From NCBI RefSeq assembly GCF_000332315.1, contig NZ_KB235933.1, positions 112,130 through 167,398 of the forward strand: 55,269 bases of DNA, given 5' to 3'. The position numbers were made by a program, and so were the translations under genes. This DNA is from Prochlorothrix hollandica PCC 9006 = CALU 1027. Its GTDB lineage: Bacteria; Cyanobacteriota; Cyanobacteriia; Prochlorotrichales; Prochlorotrichaceae. Each line of letters opens with the position of its first letter. The first letter of the stretch is position 1. Positions 34,701 through 42,903 of this stretch are shown here, one piece after another. The notes under the pieces were generated by a model, which saw only the letters and a list, made by a program, of their open reading frames with translations, had not been told where the DNA came from and did no database searches.

Positions 34701-37027
34701 CATCTCAATACTCGACGCTTCACCATATTCAGCGAACCAGCAAAAAATGGTCTGATCGGATCTACCAACCCCTAGAAGAGCACTATAATCAGCGGCGGCG
34801 GCGCATTTATGCGCTTCAGCGGATTTTGAGTATGGCTGAGGCCAAGCTAACGGCGCATGAGGTTTATCATGATATTTGCTATCGCATGATGCATTCCGGG
34901 GATGTGGATGAGGATGAGGCGATGCAGCTTCGGGAAGCTTACCAAGAGTTTCTGAAAGCGGAGGGTGATGATCAGAAAGAGTGGGAAGATTTGATTCTGA
35001 AGGAATATGGTGCCCAGTATCTTGGCAACTTGGAGTTGCAACGGGTGCGGGCTTTCCGCAATTACTTTCTGTGGAGTTTGGAGGAGTTCGATCGGCACTA
35101 CTTACAGGATGTTAACCTGAGTGAACCTCCTTCTGTAAATCGTCTGATCCAGGAGCTAAATCCGGAGCAATTGGAGGTTGTTACGGATGATAAAAGCCGC
35201 GCTATTTTGGTGCTGGCTGGTCCAGGGGTTGGCAAAACCCGTGTGATTGTCTATCGGATCTTCTATTTAGTGCGTTCTCGTGGTGTTGCACCTGAGAAAA
35301 TTCTAGCCATTGCTTACAGTGGCAGTGCTGTAGGTGAGTTAAGAAAGCGTCTGTATGACTTGCTAGGCTCACAGGCTAATAGTCTTAATATTATGACTTT
35401 CCACGGCCTAGCTCGTCATCTAACTGGACTTAAGGAAAGTGATGCCCCTAATCATGTCTCCAAAGATAAGAAATATGACTGGCTACTAGAACAGCTACAA
35501 TTTTTCTTAAAAAATGATCATCCTGGCTATCAATATATTCTGATCGATGAATTTCAAGATATTACAGAGAAACAGTACAAGATTGTACAGTCGCTAGCCC
35601 AGCTTGATGTCATTGATGAGGAAGCGGAGCAAAAAAGCTTTCTGGTTGCCGTTGGCGATGATGATCAAAATCTTTATGAATTTAATGGTGCAAACATTGA
35701 ATTTATCCAGAGTTTCGAGCGTTACTTTAAGATGGAGGATCAGAACAGTCAAGCTAAAAAGATCTTTCTGCTCAAAAACTATCGTTCTGATAGAGTTATT
35801 GTAGAATTTGCCAACAAGTTTATTGAAACTTGTATTGCTTCTGAGAACCGTCTGAAGAGCCAGAACACGGCTATTTATCCTCACTCCAGTGAGAATGGTC
35901 AAATTGTCTGGGGACTATATGATCATATTTATCAAGCGTCTTTCTATATTGCAGAACGTATTAAAGGTCTACAGAAGCATCAAGCAGATCTTGCAGAGAT
36001 AGCTGTTTTAGCTCATAAATGGGATGACCTTCGCTGTGTACAGCACCTTTTAAGAAAGTATGATATCCCTTATCAGCTTTATAACAGTCATGATACCTAT
36101 CAACCTTCAAATAGTCTGATTGGTCAGAGACTGCTAGAAAGATTAGCTAGTCAGATCGCCCAATCAGATTATGATGCAGACACAAAAGTCTGTCCTAAAA
36201 TCTATATAGAGTCATGGCGCACTCAACAAGGCTATAGCGATCGTGATCCGGCTTGGGCTGCTTTCCTCAATACCATCGAAGATTCTGACGTAATGAGCCT
36301 AGAAGACTTATATTATGTATTGCGACAAACTCGTCCCGTAAAAGCAAGTTGTGTTGTGCTGTCTACTTTCCATAGTGCGAAAGGATCTGAGTTCAATGAT
36401 GTATTCATCTTGGATACAGGAAAGCTTTTCAGCAATGATACACCGGAAAGTTATGCACGCTTACTTTATGTTGGTTTTACCCGTGCCAAACAACGTCTTA
36501 ATATCCTAATCAAACAAGATGTAGTCTTAAATAAGATGAGTCCATCCTATCAAGCATCTCAAATCTTATCCTTAATGTCCTCTGATATCAAAATTTTTGA
36601 TATTTCCACTCGTCTTATGCAAGCTCAAGATGAGATTCCTGCAACCATTCACTACGAGTTTGTCTTAAATCCTCGGGAAGGTATGTTATTTTTAACTCGC
36701 CCAGATGTTTTCCAAGAATCAGGTCAACGTGTTATTGATCGGTGTGCAAGAGAGTGGAAAAGCTTAGGATACCGTCATGGTACCAAAATCAAGATTCACT
36801 TGCGTGAGAATCCCCGCTATGTTGTTTGTGTTTTGTCAGAAAAAGGAACTCGTATATTCAATACCTTAATCAATGGGGCCACCTCTGTAAATATTTCTCC
36901 TCAGACCATTGTGCGTATCGAACGTGATGAGAACTTTGTGAAAGGAAATCAAGCTTATCCTGGAGATCATCATTTTATTGTAGTACCTAAGCTCTTGATC
37001 TCTTACCCTTCACACTTACTCAGTTGA
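31724..37027 (+). CDS. Fusion of DnaQ-like exonuclease, RecQ helicase and UvrD/Rep helicase
   Basis: 1767 residues, start ATG 31724 after aaggggtgaagg. Domains: DnaQ-like exonuclease (about 20-150) with LVLDLEV (Asp25, Glu27), GHNIRAFD (Asp85) and DPLEDC (Asp140); RecQ-type helicase (about 275-680) with Walker A PTGAGKS (304-310), DEAH (415-418), TATAT, ATNAFGMGIDRSN and QEIGRLARK; a middle winged-helix-like region; and a UvrD/Rep superfamily 1 helicase (about 1140-1610) with NPEQ, AGPGVGKTR, IDEFQD, GDDDQNLYEFNGA, NYRS, TFHSAKGSEF and YVGFTRAKQRL. Such proteins unwind DNA; the fusion suggests a single machine for processing DNA ends. It begins about 1.5 kb from the Zorya operon, on the opposite strand. 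After the first 400 bp the gene is AT-rich. Confidence 0.9.
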   Translation: MTIEAGNTMVPQSVEALPSGWLVLDLEVWKDRSGIRLAAYLWERGEHRLEPPQGESNLTGAQVRELVDRVRGATVVMGHNIRAFDVPILFGLAKEEAPAGLADRICDTLELSSLFRVGQPTHRLEKLYKLSQSNNDPLEDCWESYELYQDIKVKLLESPDNVPAEVRTWLYRLLPDECFIVQQQFFAPLEQEHIPYAWEGLNVDALQSYLETLADRKGQGNFGALVFLAWLSTYGSDQDHRPGWTDHTFSTFQEAAKIAWSFSEKGTLLRELEFFFGFKQFKAGQQEIAEALLQNDVVPLGVLPTGAGKSLCFQLPALIFSKIWGGLTVVVSPLQALMADQVSGLRQKLEEQKRNEYVDRVDLLVANQEPDEQKKILERLNNGQIDLIYLSPERLRHPLVREILIKRRPHLWVLDEAHTLSQWGHDFRPDFLRITTGIKDMYRQVHPQGTRWGFVTATATVKVVSDIQKKVKEHLEGVVANEFSRLPRHGRLFSWREEIQTAIESQPYCSPSQLADSDRLKRSAELIDQHFAALKSLDDSTLPPVAIIYVPTRKAAEKCAKALSEIQFQLGTRSGERFKAEPYHGGRKSADKKATITAFQKAELDVVVATNAFGMGIDRSNIHLVIHLAPPQTPEAYIQEIGRLARKEGEEGFAYLFMERDGERDFDWIFKQDTRGRISPHGLKKCWEVIRNKSNDKNSCLTADGKEFWVSSLDFQEYLPNHDADVLETQTRVALFYLEQAGLIKEKESVPCSLEITLLVDLDQATDLIQDLNGQAILAYFKAGGFSRQGSQCTVDIRELALISELGPKKALSTIRSLVDHGILEWAYRVSFRFNGNTKKAIKSKFDKFTEARKIIEQWDSQPIPLSHDNDFRVNLAGNEKSQQIKACLQLLSLLKLAHHHPDEQSGEIVEPLLEGGRYTDWLQQAVHKVGTLLDEIEEAQNLILDFYQQESTSLKESTLLNLAKLSTKVSFALVETLEIMQCLGLVSLGNGASQYSTLHHIQRTSKKWSDRIYQPLEEHYNQRRRRIYALQRILSMAEAKLTAHEVYHDICYRMMHSGDVDEDEAMQLREAYQEFLKAEGDDQKEWEDLILKEYGAQYLGNLELQRVRAFRNYFLWSLEEFDRHYLQDVNLSEPPSVNRLIQELNPEQLEVVTDDKSRAILVLAGPGVGKTRVIVYRIFYLVRSRGVAPEKILAIAYSGSAVGELRKRLYDLLGSQANSLNIMTFHGLARHLTGLKESDAPNHVSKDKKYDWLLEQLQFFLKNDHPGYQYILIDEFQDITEKQYKIVQSLAQLDVIDEEAEQKSFLVAVGDDDQNLYEFNGANIEFIQSFERYFKMEDQNSQAKKIFLLKNYRSDRVIVEFANKFIETCIASENRLKSQNTAIYPHSSENGQIVWGLYDHIYQASFYIAERIKGLQKHQADLAEIAVLAHKWDDLRCVQHLLRKYDIPYQLYNSHDTYQPSNSLIGQRLLERLASQIAQSDYDADTKVCPKIYIESWRTQQGYSDRDPAWAAFLNTIEDSDVMSLEDLYYVLRQTRPVKASCVVLSTFHSAKGSEFNDVFILDTGKLFSNDTPESYARLLYVGFTRAKQRLNILIKQDVVLNKMSPSYQASQILSLMSSDIKIFDISTRLMQAQDEIPATIHYEFVLNPREGMLFLTRPDVFQESGQRVIDRCAREWKSLGYRHGTKIKIHLRENPRYVVCVLSEKGTRIFNTLINGATSVNISPQTIVRIERDENFVKGNQAYPGDHHFIVVPKLLISYPSHLLS

Positions 37028-37038
37028 GCATTAAATCA

Positions 37039-37082
37039 GTTGGTGCGTTACGCTACGCTAACGCACCCTACCAGATCTACTT
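37039..37082. repeat. Right flanking repeat of the helicase gene
   Basis: Direct copy of the element at 31662-31706 (gttggtgcgttacgctacgc, taacgcaccctaccagatct, actt), 12 bp after the helicase stop codon. Confidence 0.85.
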
Positions 37083-37083
37083 A

Positions 37084-37124
37084 AAATGGTGCATTTTCCA
37101 TTCAGCAATGCACCCTACAAGATT
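37084..37124. repeat. Dispersed repeat, first of two bracketing a three-gene operon
   Basis: aaatggtgcattttccattc, agcaatgcaccctacaagat. A similar direct copy at about 38894-38935 lies on the other side of the operon. Each unit is itself an imperfect inverted repeat (ggtgcatt / aatgcacc). Confidence 0.75.
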
Positions 37125-37133
37125 GATGTTTAT

Positions 37134-37502
37134 TCAGAAGCCAAAATCAAGATTACCGTCATCATTAAAGTCATAATCGAATGCATCTGCATAATTGTCA
37201 ATTTGAGCATCTAAAATATCCTGATCACTAGCAATTAAATTTCCTCTTGACATATTTTCTTGTGGATCTTCTAGAAAAATATTACTAAAACTACTTTCTA
37301 GATTGGGAAAAGTACTAACAGGGTAAATGTGGGAAATATGCTTATGACGTAGAAAGGCATCAATCATATCTGGGCCTTGCATTTTCACATCCAAGGGAAT
37401 GAAATGATTGTACGCCAACTCTGGATCCATTCCATACTGTAGAAATCGGGAGCTTATATAGTCTTGAAGATCTTCAGGTAATTCACTAAAGCTTAGGTTC
37501 AT
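37134..37502 (-). CDS. Unknown acidic protein, third gene of an unrecognised operon
   Basis: 122 residues from ATG 37502 (MNLSFSELPEDL). No family recognised. The middle part has VKMQGPDMIDAFLRHKHISH followed by IYPVSTFPNLES; the C-terminus is very acidic and low-complexity (DNYADAFDYDFNDDGNLDFG). No membrane segment. Its start lies 17 bp inside the end of the previous membrane-protein gene, so the two are translationally coupled. AT-rich composition unlike the flanking core genes. Confidence 0.6.
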   Translation of the reverse strand: MNLSFSELPEDLQDYISSRFLQYGMDPELAYNHFIPLDVKMQGPDMIDAFLRHKHISHIYPVSTFPNLESSFSNIFLEDPQENMSRGNLIASDQDILDAQIDNYADAFDYDFNDDGNLDFGF

Positions 37503-37719
37503 TATTTTTTCTCCAGCTAACAACTACTCTTAAAGCAAGCAACAGAATTGCTTGACCAGCCAAAAAGAACAGAGGTTGTCTCAGATATAGACTGATTAAA
37601 GAAAGCAATACAAAGTAAATTAGTAAAATTACTCTTCTTTGACGAGATCTAGACTGAAAAACATACCATCTATTATCTTCAATAGTCCTGAGTGTTATTT
37701 TTTCAATTGGATTTTTCAT
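37486..37719 (-). CDS. Unknown small membrane protein, second gene of the operon
   Basis: 77 residues, MKNPIEKITLRTIEDNRWYV then two closely spaced hydrophobic stretches (VILLIYFVLLSLISLYL and FFLAGQAILLLALRVVV) with basic residues on both outer sides, so both ends probably face the cytoplasm. No family recognised. It follows the 320-residue gene by 32 bp and overlaps the next gene. Confidence 0.6.
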   Translation of the reverse strand: MKNPIEKITLRTIEDNRWYVFQSRSRQRRVILLIYFVLLSLISLYLRQPLFFLAGQAILLLALRVVVSWRKNNEPKL

Positions 37720-37751
37720 TGTATTTATCAGGATTACTCTATGGTGTTGAT

Positions 37752-38714
37752 TTAGTAAAGGTAATCATGGGGAGCCTGGTAGGGCACTGCCACAACTGTT
37801 GAGCCTTGCGCATCCCTCCAAATCTCTAGTGGCACATCTATTCCATTATCCATTTGAAGTTGTTTTGCTATAATTCGTTCCTTAACTAAGGTAGCATCAA
37901 ATCCATGACTCGAAACAGCATAACTCCCTGCCAAGTTACCTGAAAGTATTAGAGATAGCTGACTAACATAGCCATCTGGAAACTGCACAGCAAAACAAGT
38001 TGCGAGATCTTGAGTTGCAGGATTTACTGTCAAAAGGAGCAAACGTCTCACGGCTGAACCTTTATGTCGCTTAACATGATAGACATAAGAGTCTGGCGAG
38101 TTAATCCATTCTAGATTTAGTGCTTTAAGATCAGCAGCATCGAGTTCTTGAAGGCTAGCAATACTACCACTTACCATTGCTCCTGCAATTGCTCCATATA
38201 GAAAATCAGATATCTGCAATCCGTCTCCCAATCCTAAAGCAGTTGCAGCAATACCAACCCCAAGTCTCCATGCGTTTGCTTCTTTCTTTTTCTGGAGTTG
38301 ATATTCTTGCATAATCGTCTGAATAATATACTCCTCATTAACAGTTCTATAATAAACCTGAGAAGTTAAAATCTTACCATTTGATGAAAGAACTGGAGGA
38401 GTATTATATACGGTAGGTTGCATGAGGTATTGAATTGCCATGTTGGTAGTCTGTCTGATTTCAAACTCAGGATGGCATTGTGGATTATTTGTCTGAGCAT
38501 AAGAGTTGGATTGGTCTTGATAATCTGAAAGAGATAAGTCTAGCACTTCAAAACCATAAGCTTTTACTTTCAAAAGAGCTAACTCTTGCACTTTATAAAA
38601 ACTTATGTGAAAAGTTGATGATAGATAGCGCAAAATTGTGTTAGAAGGCATACCCTTGCATTGATACACAATCTCGTCTAAATCTTGAATAAGCTGACGC
38701 GGAATAGGACTCAT
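37752..38714 (-). CDS. Unknown protein with a glycine-zipper hairpin, first gene of the operon
   Basis: 320 residues, no family recognised. The N-terminal 45 residues look like a small helical domain (LIQDLDEIVYQCKGMPSNTI...FHISFYKVQELALL). In the middle, after a basic stretch (LQKKKEANAWR), are two Gly/Ala-rich hydrophobic segments, GVGIAATALGLGDGL and YGAIAGAMVSGSIASL (about 152-192), like the glycine zippers of pore-forming or membrane-inserting proteins. The C-terminal 120 residues look like a beta-rich domain (RRLLLLTVNPATQDLATCFA, PLEIWRDAQGSTVVAVPY). With the two small downstream genes it forms an AT-rich unit bracketed by dispersed repeats. Confidence 0.6.
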   Translation of the reverse strand: MSPIPRQLIQDLDEIVYQCKGMPSNTILRYLSSTFHISFYKVQELALLKVKAYGFEVLDLSLSDYQDQSNSYAQTNNPQCHPEFEIRQTTNMAIQYLMQPTVYNTPPVLSSNGKILTSQVYYRTVNEEYIIQTIMQEYQLQKKKEANAWRLGVGIAATALGLGDGLQISDFLYGAIAGAMVSGSIASLQELDAADLKALNLEWINSPDSYVYHVKRHKGSAVRRLLLLTVNPATQDLATCFAVQFPDGYVSQLSLILSGNLAGSYAVSSHGFDATLVKERIIAKQLQMDNGIDVPLEIWRDAQGSTVVAVPYQAPHDYLY

Positions 38715-38893
38715 AATTTTAATACACCTATTGTCGTAAACATTTCAATTAATTGAGAAAAGCTAGCAGCGGTAGGGTGCGTTGCGACAAGCAAACGCAC
38801 CATCACTCCCATTGACGATCGAACTCAAGCTCAACCGGATCTTTGACCCAATTTGGCGAATAAATTCCTTGAAAATTCATATTAGGATGCTTA

Positions 38894-38935
38894 AAAATGG
38901 TGCATTTGCCGTTCAGCAACGCACTTTACAAGATC
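38894..38935. repeat. Dispersed repeat, second of two bracketing the three-gene operon
   Basis: aatggtgcatttgccgttca, gcaacgcactttacaagatc; direct relative of 37084-37124. At 38771-38803 there is a further palindrome, agggtgcgttgc...gcaaacgcacc. The stretch 38715-38990 contains only these repeats. Confidence 0.7.
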
Positions 38936-38990
38936 AGCGATCGCACCGAAGTTACGATTATTCAATGACTCCAAACTAATTTACACCAGG

Positions 38991-39167
38991 GTGGCAGGAA
39001 TTTTCAAGGTGGCATTGCTAAAAATCCTCTTTGGAGAGATCGTTGAACCCGTGGCTCAGCGATCGCCCGACATTGCCACCCACTTAGCTCAAATCAACTT
39101 ACGCCTAAAACTGGGAGGCTTGGGCTTACAAGTAGAGCAGTGGGGACAGCGCCTGAGTTTGCAGTGA
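38991..39167 (+). pseudogene. Short open frame, probably the 3' remnant of a gene
   Basis: GTG 38991 to TGA 39165-39167 gives 58 residues (VAGIFKVALLKILFGEIVEP, VAQRSPDIATHLAQINLRLK, LGGLGLQVEQWGQRLSLQ) with a natural residue mix and an amphipathic character. No family recognised. It follows repeat DNA, so it may be the tail of a lost gene. Confidence 0.35.
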
Positions 39168-39205
39168 TCTGTTTGCAGCGATCGTATAGATAGTTAAGCC
39201 ATAGT

Positions 39206-40195
39206 CTACTGGTCTTCTGGGTTGAGCGCGTCTAAATTGGCTTGGGCATTGCGTCGCCACTGTGCTGGCTTAATGCGCCGCAGTGCCGAGGCGGGGAAGC
39301 GGTCTTCCCATTGAGCCGCCGTCAGGGTGGCCAGCGCTGCTAAAGGGGGGGCAATATTGTCCGGATAGGGCTGAAACTCCGCCACATCAGTTTCCTGGGC
39401 AAAGCGTTGATTCCAGGGACAGACATCCTGGCAAATGTCGCAGCCCGCCACCCAGCCCTGGAGATGGGGCACGATCGCCGCCGGCAGTTGGGGCGATCGA
39501 TTCTCGATCGTGTGGTAGGCAAGGCAGCGATTGGCATCCACCACCGCCGGAGCCACGATCGCCCCCGTGGGGCACGCCTCCAAACAGCGGCTACAGGTGC
39601 CACAGTGGGCCAAGTGGGGGGCATCGGGGGGCAGAGCCACCGTCGTCAAGACTTCCCCCAGAAAGACCCAGGAACCATAGTCGCGGGTGATGACATTGCC
39701 ATTTTTGGCGATCCAGCCCAGGCCCGCCCGTTGTGCCCAGCCCTTATCCTGCACCGGTCCCGTATCGGCATAGTAGCGGGATTCTTGGGGGATGCCCTGG
39801 GCCGCTGCCTGCTGCTGGAGCCACAGGTTCAGGGCTTTGAGTTTTTTGTGCAAAATGCGGTGGTAGTCTCGACCCCAGCCATAGCGGGAGATTTTGCCCA
39901 CCTGGGGATCGGTGCTGTGGGGGGTGGGGGTGTAGTAGTTGAGGGCCACGGCGATGACCGATCGCACCCCCGGCAAGACTTGGTGTAGATCTTGGCGTTT
40001 AGGGTTCTGCATCCAGGCCATGTCTGCTTGATAGCCCCGATCGAGCCAGTCCCCCAGTCCCTCTGGGGTGGGGGCATCGGGGACGGCGGCAATGCCCACT
40101 TTATGGAATCCCAGGGCCAGGGCTTGGGTTTTGAGGGCCGTCGCCAAGGCTAGGGTATCTTCCGCCGCAGCGGCAGGGGGACTACTCTGGGGCAT
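39206..40195 (-). CDS. queG: Epoxyqueuosine reductase
   Basis: Last step of queuosine synthesis in tRNA: reduces epoxyqueuosine to queuosine using cobalamin and two [4Fe-4S] clusters. Visible: the N-terminal cobalamin-binding part with [18 protein letters not shown] and [24 protein letters not shown], then clusters [13 protein letters not shown] and [12 protein letters not shown]. 329 residues, full length. Its start overlaps the end of the armadillo-like gene by 14 bp, so the two are likely co-transcribed. Confidence 0.95.
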   Translation of the reverse strand: MPQSSPPAAAAEDTLALATALKTQALALGFHKVGIAAVPDAPTPEGLGDWLDRGYQADMAWMQNPKRQDLHQVLPGVRSVIAVALNYYTPTPHSTDPQVGKISRYGWGRDYHRILHKKLKALNLWLQQQAAAQGIPQESRYYADTGPVQDKGWAQRAGLGWIAKNGNVITRDYGSWVFLGEVLTTVALPPDAPHLAHCGTCSRCLEACPTGAIVAPAVVDANRCLAYHTIENRSPQLPAAIVPHLQGWVAGCDICQDVCPWNQRFAQETDVAEFQPYPDNIAPPLAALATLTAAQWEDRFPASALRRIKPAQWRRNAQANLDALNPEDQ

Positions 40196-41573
40196 CAGAC
40201 CAAGTGGACTCCAGAATGGCAGGGGCCAGGGTCACCGGACAGGGGACTAATTCCAGTTCGGGGGATGGGGCGATCGCCGTGGGCGGTTCCAGGGGTTGCA
40301 GGGGAGACGGCTGGGGTTGGGCCTGGGTTCTGGCCGGGGGACGATCGGGGGAGCCGCGATCGGGGCCGCGATCGGGGCCGCGATCGGAGTTGAGGGGACG
40401 GGGGCGATCGTCCCAACCCTGATTTCCCCTAGGGACCTGCCCTGAACCCTGCCGCTGCTCCGGTCTGTGATGGTTGCTGAGATCTGAACCCCTATGGCGC
40501 TGGCCGCTGCTGCGTTGTCTGGTTTGGGGCTGGCCGGTTTGGGGCTGGCCGATCGGGGGGGGGTCGATCGCCAGTTGCTCCAACGCCGCCTCCCGCACCA
40601 GGGCATCCCGATCCTGGGTGCCCAACCACCGCAACCCCCCTTGGATTAACTGATCCTGGGCCGGGGTTACAGTGGGATCCTGGCGGAGCTGACCCAACCG
40701 ATGGATAGCCGCCAGTCGTCCCAGGGGGTGGGGATCCTCGGCCCGCTTCAGAGCGGCGGTGAGGGCTAGCTCCAGACCGTTATCCCGCCGCTGAACCTTA
40801 GGCTGAACCTTAGACAGGGTGAACCCATCCGCTGTCCCCAGGGGATCGAGGCTGGGGGAGTCTAGGCTGGGGGAGTCTAGGCTGGGGACTTGGGTCCGGA
40901 ACCAGTGGTAGACCAACACCCCCAGCCCCCCCAATAGCCCCCCACTTTGCAGCACTAGCCCCAGGGTTAGCCCCGGACTGCCGGTTTCCGTCCACACCAC
41001 CGCCAGCCAATAGGTATTGATGGCCGCTACGCCCCCACTGGTCACCGCCAGGATCAGAAATTGTTGGGGCGGGCTGAGGCGTTGGGGCCAGTGCCAGAGC
41101 CAGGGGTTGCGACCCAGGTGTCGCAGGCGATCGGCCAAAAACATCACCCCCAGCCCGACGGATCCCGCCAAGGTCAGTTGCCAATCCCACAGCCACAGTT
41201 CCACCCCCAACCCCAGGCCCAAGGCTCCCACGGCCAGGGGTTTCAGGCTTGGGGGTCGCAGCAGAGCCAGGGACGGCATCTGGGGCAGCGATCGCAGCGG
41301 TAACAGCCGTCTCTGGGGTAAAAAGGGTTCTACCGCCGTGGCCAGGGCATCGGGAAGCTGCTGGATCTGGTGGCGGTGGTGGTGAATCAAAACCTGGAGG
41401 TGGCGCTGGAGGCGCTGGCGCTGATTCCGTTGCCCGTCTTGCCTCGAACCTGGGCCTGAACCTGGGCCTGAACCTGGGCCTGAACCTGGGCCTGAACCTG
41501 GGCCTGAACCTGGGCCTGAATCTTGGCCTGAACCTGGGCCTGAATCTTGGGAAAACTTGCCCTGCATTGCCAT
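40182..41573 (-). CDS. Membrane protein of the cyanobacterial armadillo-type-fold group
   Basis: About 463 residues from ATG 41573. N-terminal Gly-Pro-Gly-Ser repeats (12-bp units), then [33 protein letters not shown], two or three hydrophobic hairpins ([58 protein letters not shown]), a HEAT/armadillo-like helical part ([24 protein letters not shown]...[13 protein letters not shown]) and a Pro/Arg/Gln-rich tail with GPDR and GQPQT repeats. The order matches uncharacterised cyanobacterial proteins named for their armadillo-type fold. Role unknown; upstream partner of queG in the operon. Confidence 0.65.
   Translation of the reverse strand: MAMQGKFSQDSGPGSGQDSGPGSGPGSGPGSGPGSGPGSGPGSRQDGQRNQRQRLQRHLQVLIHHHRHQIQQLPDALATAVEPFLPQRRLLPLRSLPQMPSLALLRPPSLKPLAVGALGLGLGVELWLWDWQLTLAGSVGLGVMFLADRLRHLGRNPWLWHWPQRLSPPQQFLILAVTSGGVAAINTYWLAVVWTETGSPGLTLGLVLQSGGLLGGLGVLVYHWFRTQVPSLDSPSLDSPSLDPLGTADGFTLSKVQPKVQRRDNGLELALTAALKRAEDPHPLGRLAAIHRLGQLRQDPTVTPAQDQLIQGGLRWLGTQDRDALVREAALEQLAIDPPPIGQPQTGQPQTRQRSSGQRHRGSDLSNHHRPEQRQGSGQVPRGNQGWDDRPRPLNSDRGPDRGPDRGSPDRPPARTQAQPQPSPLQPLEPPTAIAPSPELELVPCPVTLAPAILESTWSDAPE
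41447..41547. repeat. 12-bp in-frame tandem repeat
   Basis: Eight or nine units of cctgaacctggg (some cctgaatcttgg) coding the GPGS tetrapeptide run at the N-terminus of the armadillo-like protein. Confidence 0.92.
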
Positions 41574-41677
41574 GAACGCTGTTCCTATCTGCTGTCGATC
41601 GCCGTGGGGCTTCACCATTCTACGCACGATCGCCCCCTCTGGGGCAGTTCCATCCCCCGCCGGTTGTTAGGGTCGCC

Positions 41678-42211
41678 TTAGGGGCTGGCACCGGTGCGCC
41701 GTGCATACCACCAGGTCTGGAGATCACGGGGTAATTTCTCCTGGTAGAAGGTCATCACCACCGGCTCTCCGCCGCCACTGGCCTCCAGAATTTGCACCGC
41801 ATAGGAGGGGGACTGTTTCACCGACAGATCCGGCACCAACCGCCGCCCAATGCGTCGCCAACTGGGTTCTTTGCCCCGCCATTGCAGGCGACAACAGGGC
41901 CAAGGCAATTCCTCGCGATCGAATAACCGGCAGCAGGGACCAATGATGCGGTAGTTAAAGTGGGCACCGGGGCTAGGGACAAGGGTGCCCCAGGCCAGGG
42001 GGTGGCGGTGGGGCGGGGGTTGGCTAGGGTCTTCTAGGGAGGGGGATGGGGCGATGTCTGGGGCGTTAGGGTCTGCGGCGGGTTCTGGGTTTGGGGAACG
42101 GCGATCGCCCTCCGTTGCCGCTGGACTGCTGTCTGGGTTAAGGGTTGGGGTTGGGGTTGGCGGGGTAGATTGCGGGGCAGAGTCCGTTAAAAATGACAGT
42201 TGCTGCATCAT
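41678..42211 (-). CDS. Hypothetical cyanobacterial protein, 177 residues
   Basis: No named family. The first 70 residues are Pro/Ser/Thr-rich and probably disordered (QSTPPTPTPTLNPDSSPAAT). The remaining 105 form a compact domain with HFNYRIIGPCCRLFDREELP, WRRIGRRLVPDL, YAVQILEASGGGEPVVMTFY and DLQTWWYARR. No membrane segment. It precedes the armadillo-like gene and queG in the same direction with a gap of about 100 bp. Confidence 0.6.
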   Translation of the reverse strand: MMQQLSFLTDSAPQSTPPTPTPTLNPDSSPAATEGDRRSPNPEPAADPNAPDIAPSPSLEDPSQPPPHRHPLAWGTLVPSPGAHFNYRIIGPCCRLFDREELPWPCCRLQWRGKEPSWRRIGRRLVPDLSVKQSPSYAVQILEASGGGEPVVMTFYQEKLPRDLQTWWYARRTGASP

Positions 42212-42482
42212 ATTCTGCTAGTCTCCCCGAAGCTTGGAGTTTGGGACAGGTTTTCCTGATTTTCAGGACAATTCGTCCTCACACCGTTATTAAGATCTTG
42301 CAACACTCTTCCTCAGGTTTGACGGCTATGGGACACAATTAGCTTAGGGCAAACCTAGACAGTTGCGATTCCGTTGCGATTCCAGGCATATTATGCCCCC
42401 TCAGCACGATGATCCCCAGGGGTTTAGGGTCAGGGGGTGCAGCCCTGGGAACGGTAAAGGTGTAGCCCTGAGGCTACCCTGG

Positions 42483-42524
42483 ATTGCAGGTCATGAATTG
42501 CAGGTCATGAATTGCAGGTCATTG
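42483..42524. repeat. 14-bp tandem repeat, intergenic
   Basis: Three units of attgcaggtcatga. The 42212-42903 gap between the divergent genes also contains short T-rich repeats (gtagtttggttt, gttgcattttgg) at 42826-42880. No gene seen in it. Confidence 0.85.
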
Positions 42525-42903
42525 TCCATAATTTTCTCCATTGCCTCGGTGTAAAAGATAAAGATAGGGACGTTTAACACCTTGGGATCACCCTTAAGAC
42601 GGTAATAGGGGTTTTGAGTTCAGTATTCGGGTGAATCTCCAGTGTGGTTAGGTCAATCGGGTTCTGTCCATGGGGCAGGTCTGGTGTTGGACTGTGCCGA
42701 TCCTGGATGTGTTCACCGATCGCTAGCGCTGCCCTAGGGCTGCACGGGTTCCCCCTGGGGGTGGGGGCAGTGGGTCTTGGGGTGGGGCGATCGCCGAGCC
42801 TGATCTCGGTCTCTATGGCTTGGTTTTGTAGTTTGGTTTTGTAGTTTGGTGTTGCATTTTGGTGTTGCATTTTGGTTCTGTCTTTTCCCTCCACTCCTCT
42901 GTC

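Noticed and set aside
42574-42894. 106-residue minus-strand open frame upstream of the diguanylate cyclase
   Set aside because: Begins in T-rich repeat DNA, is Thr/Pro-rich, has no recognisable domain; support too weak to list as a gene.
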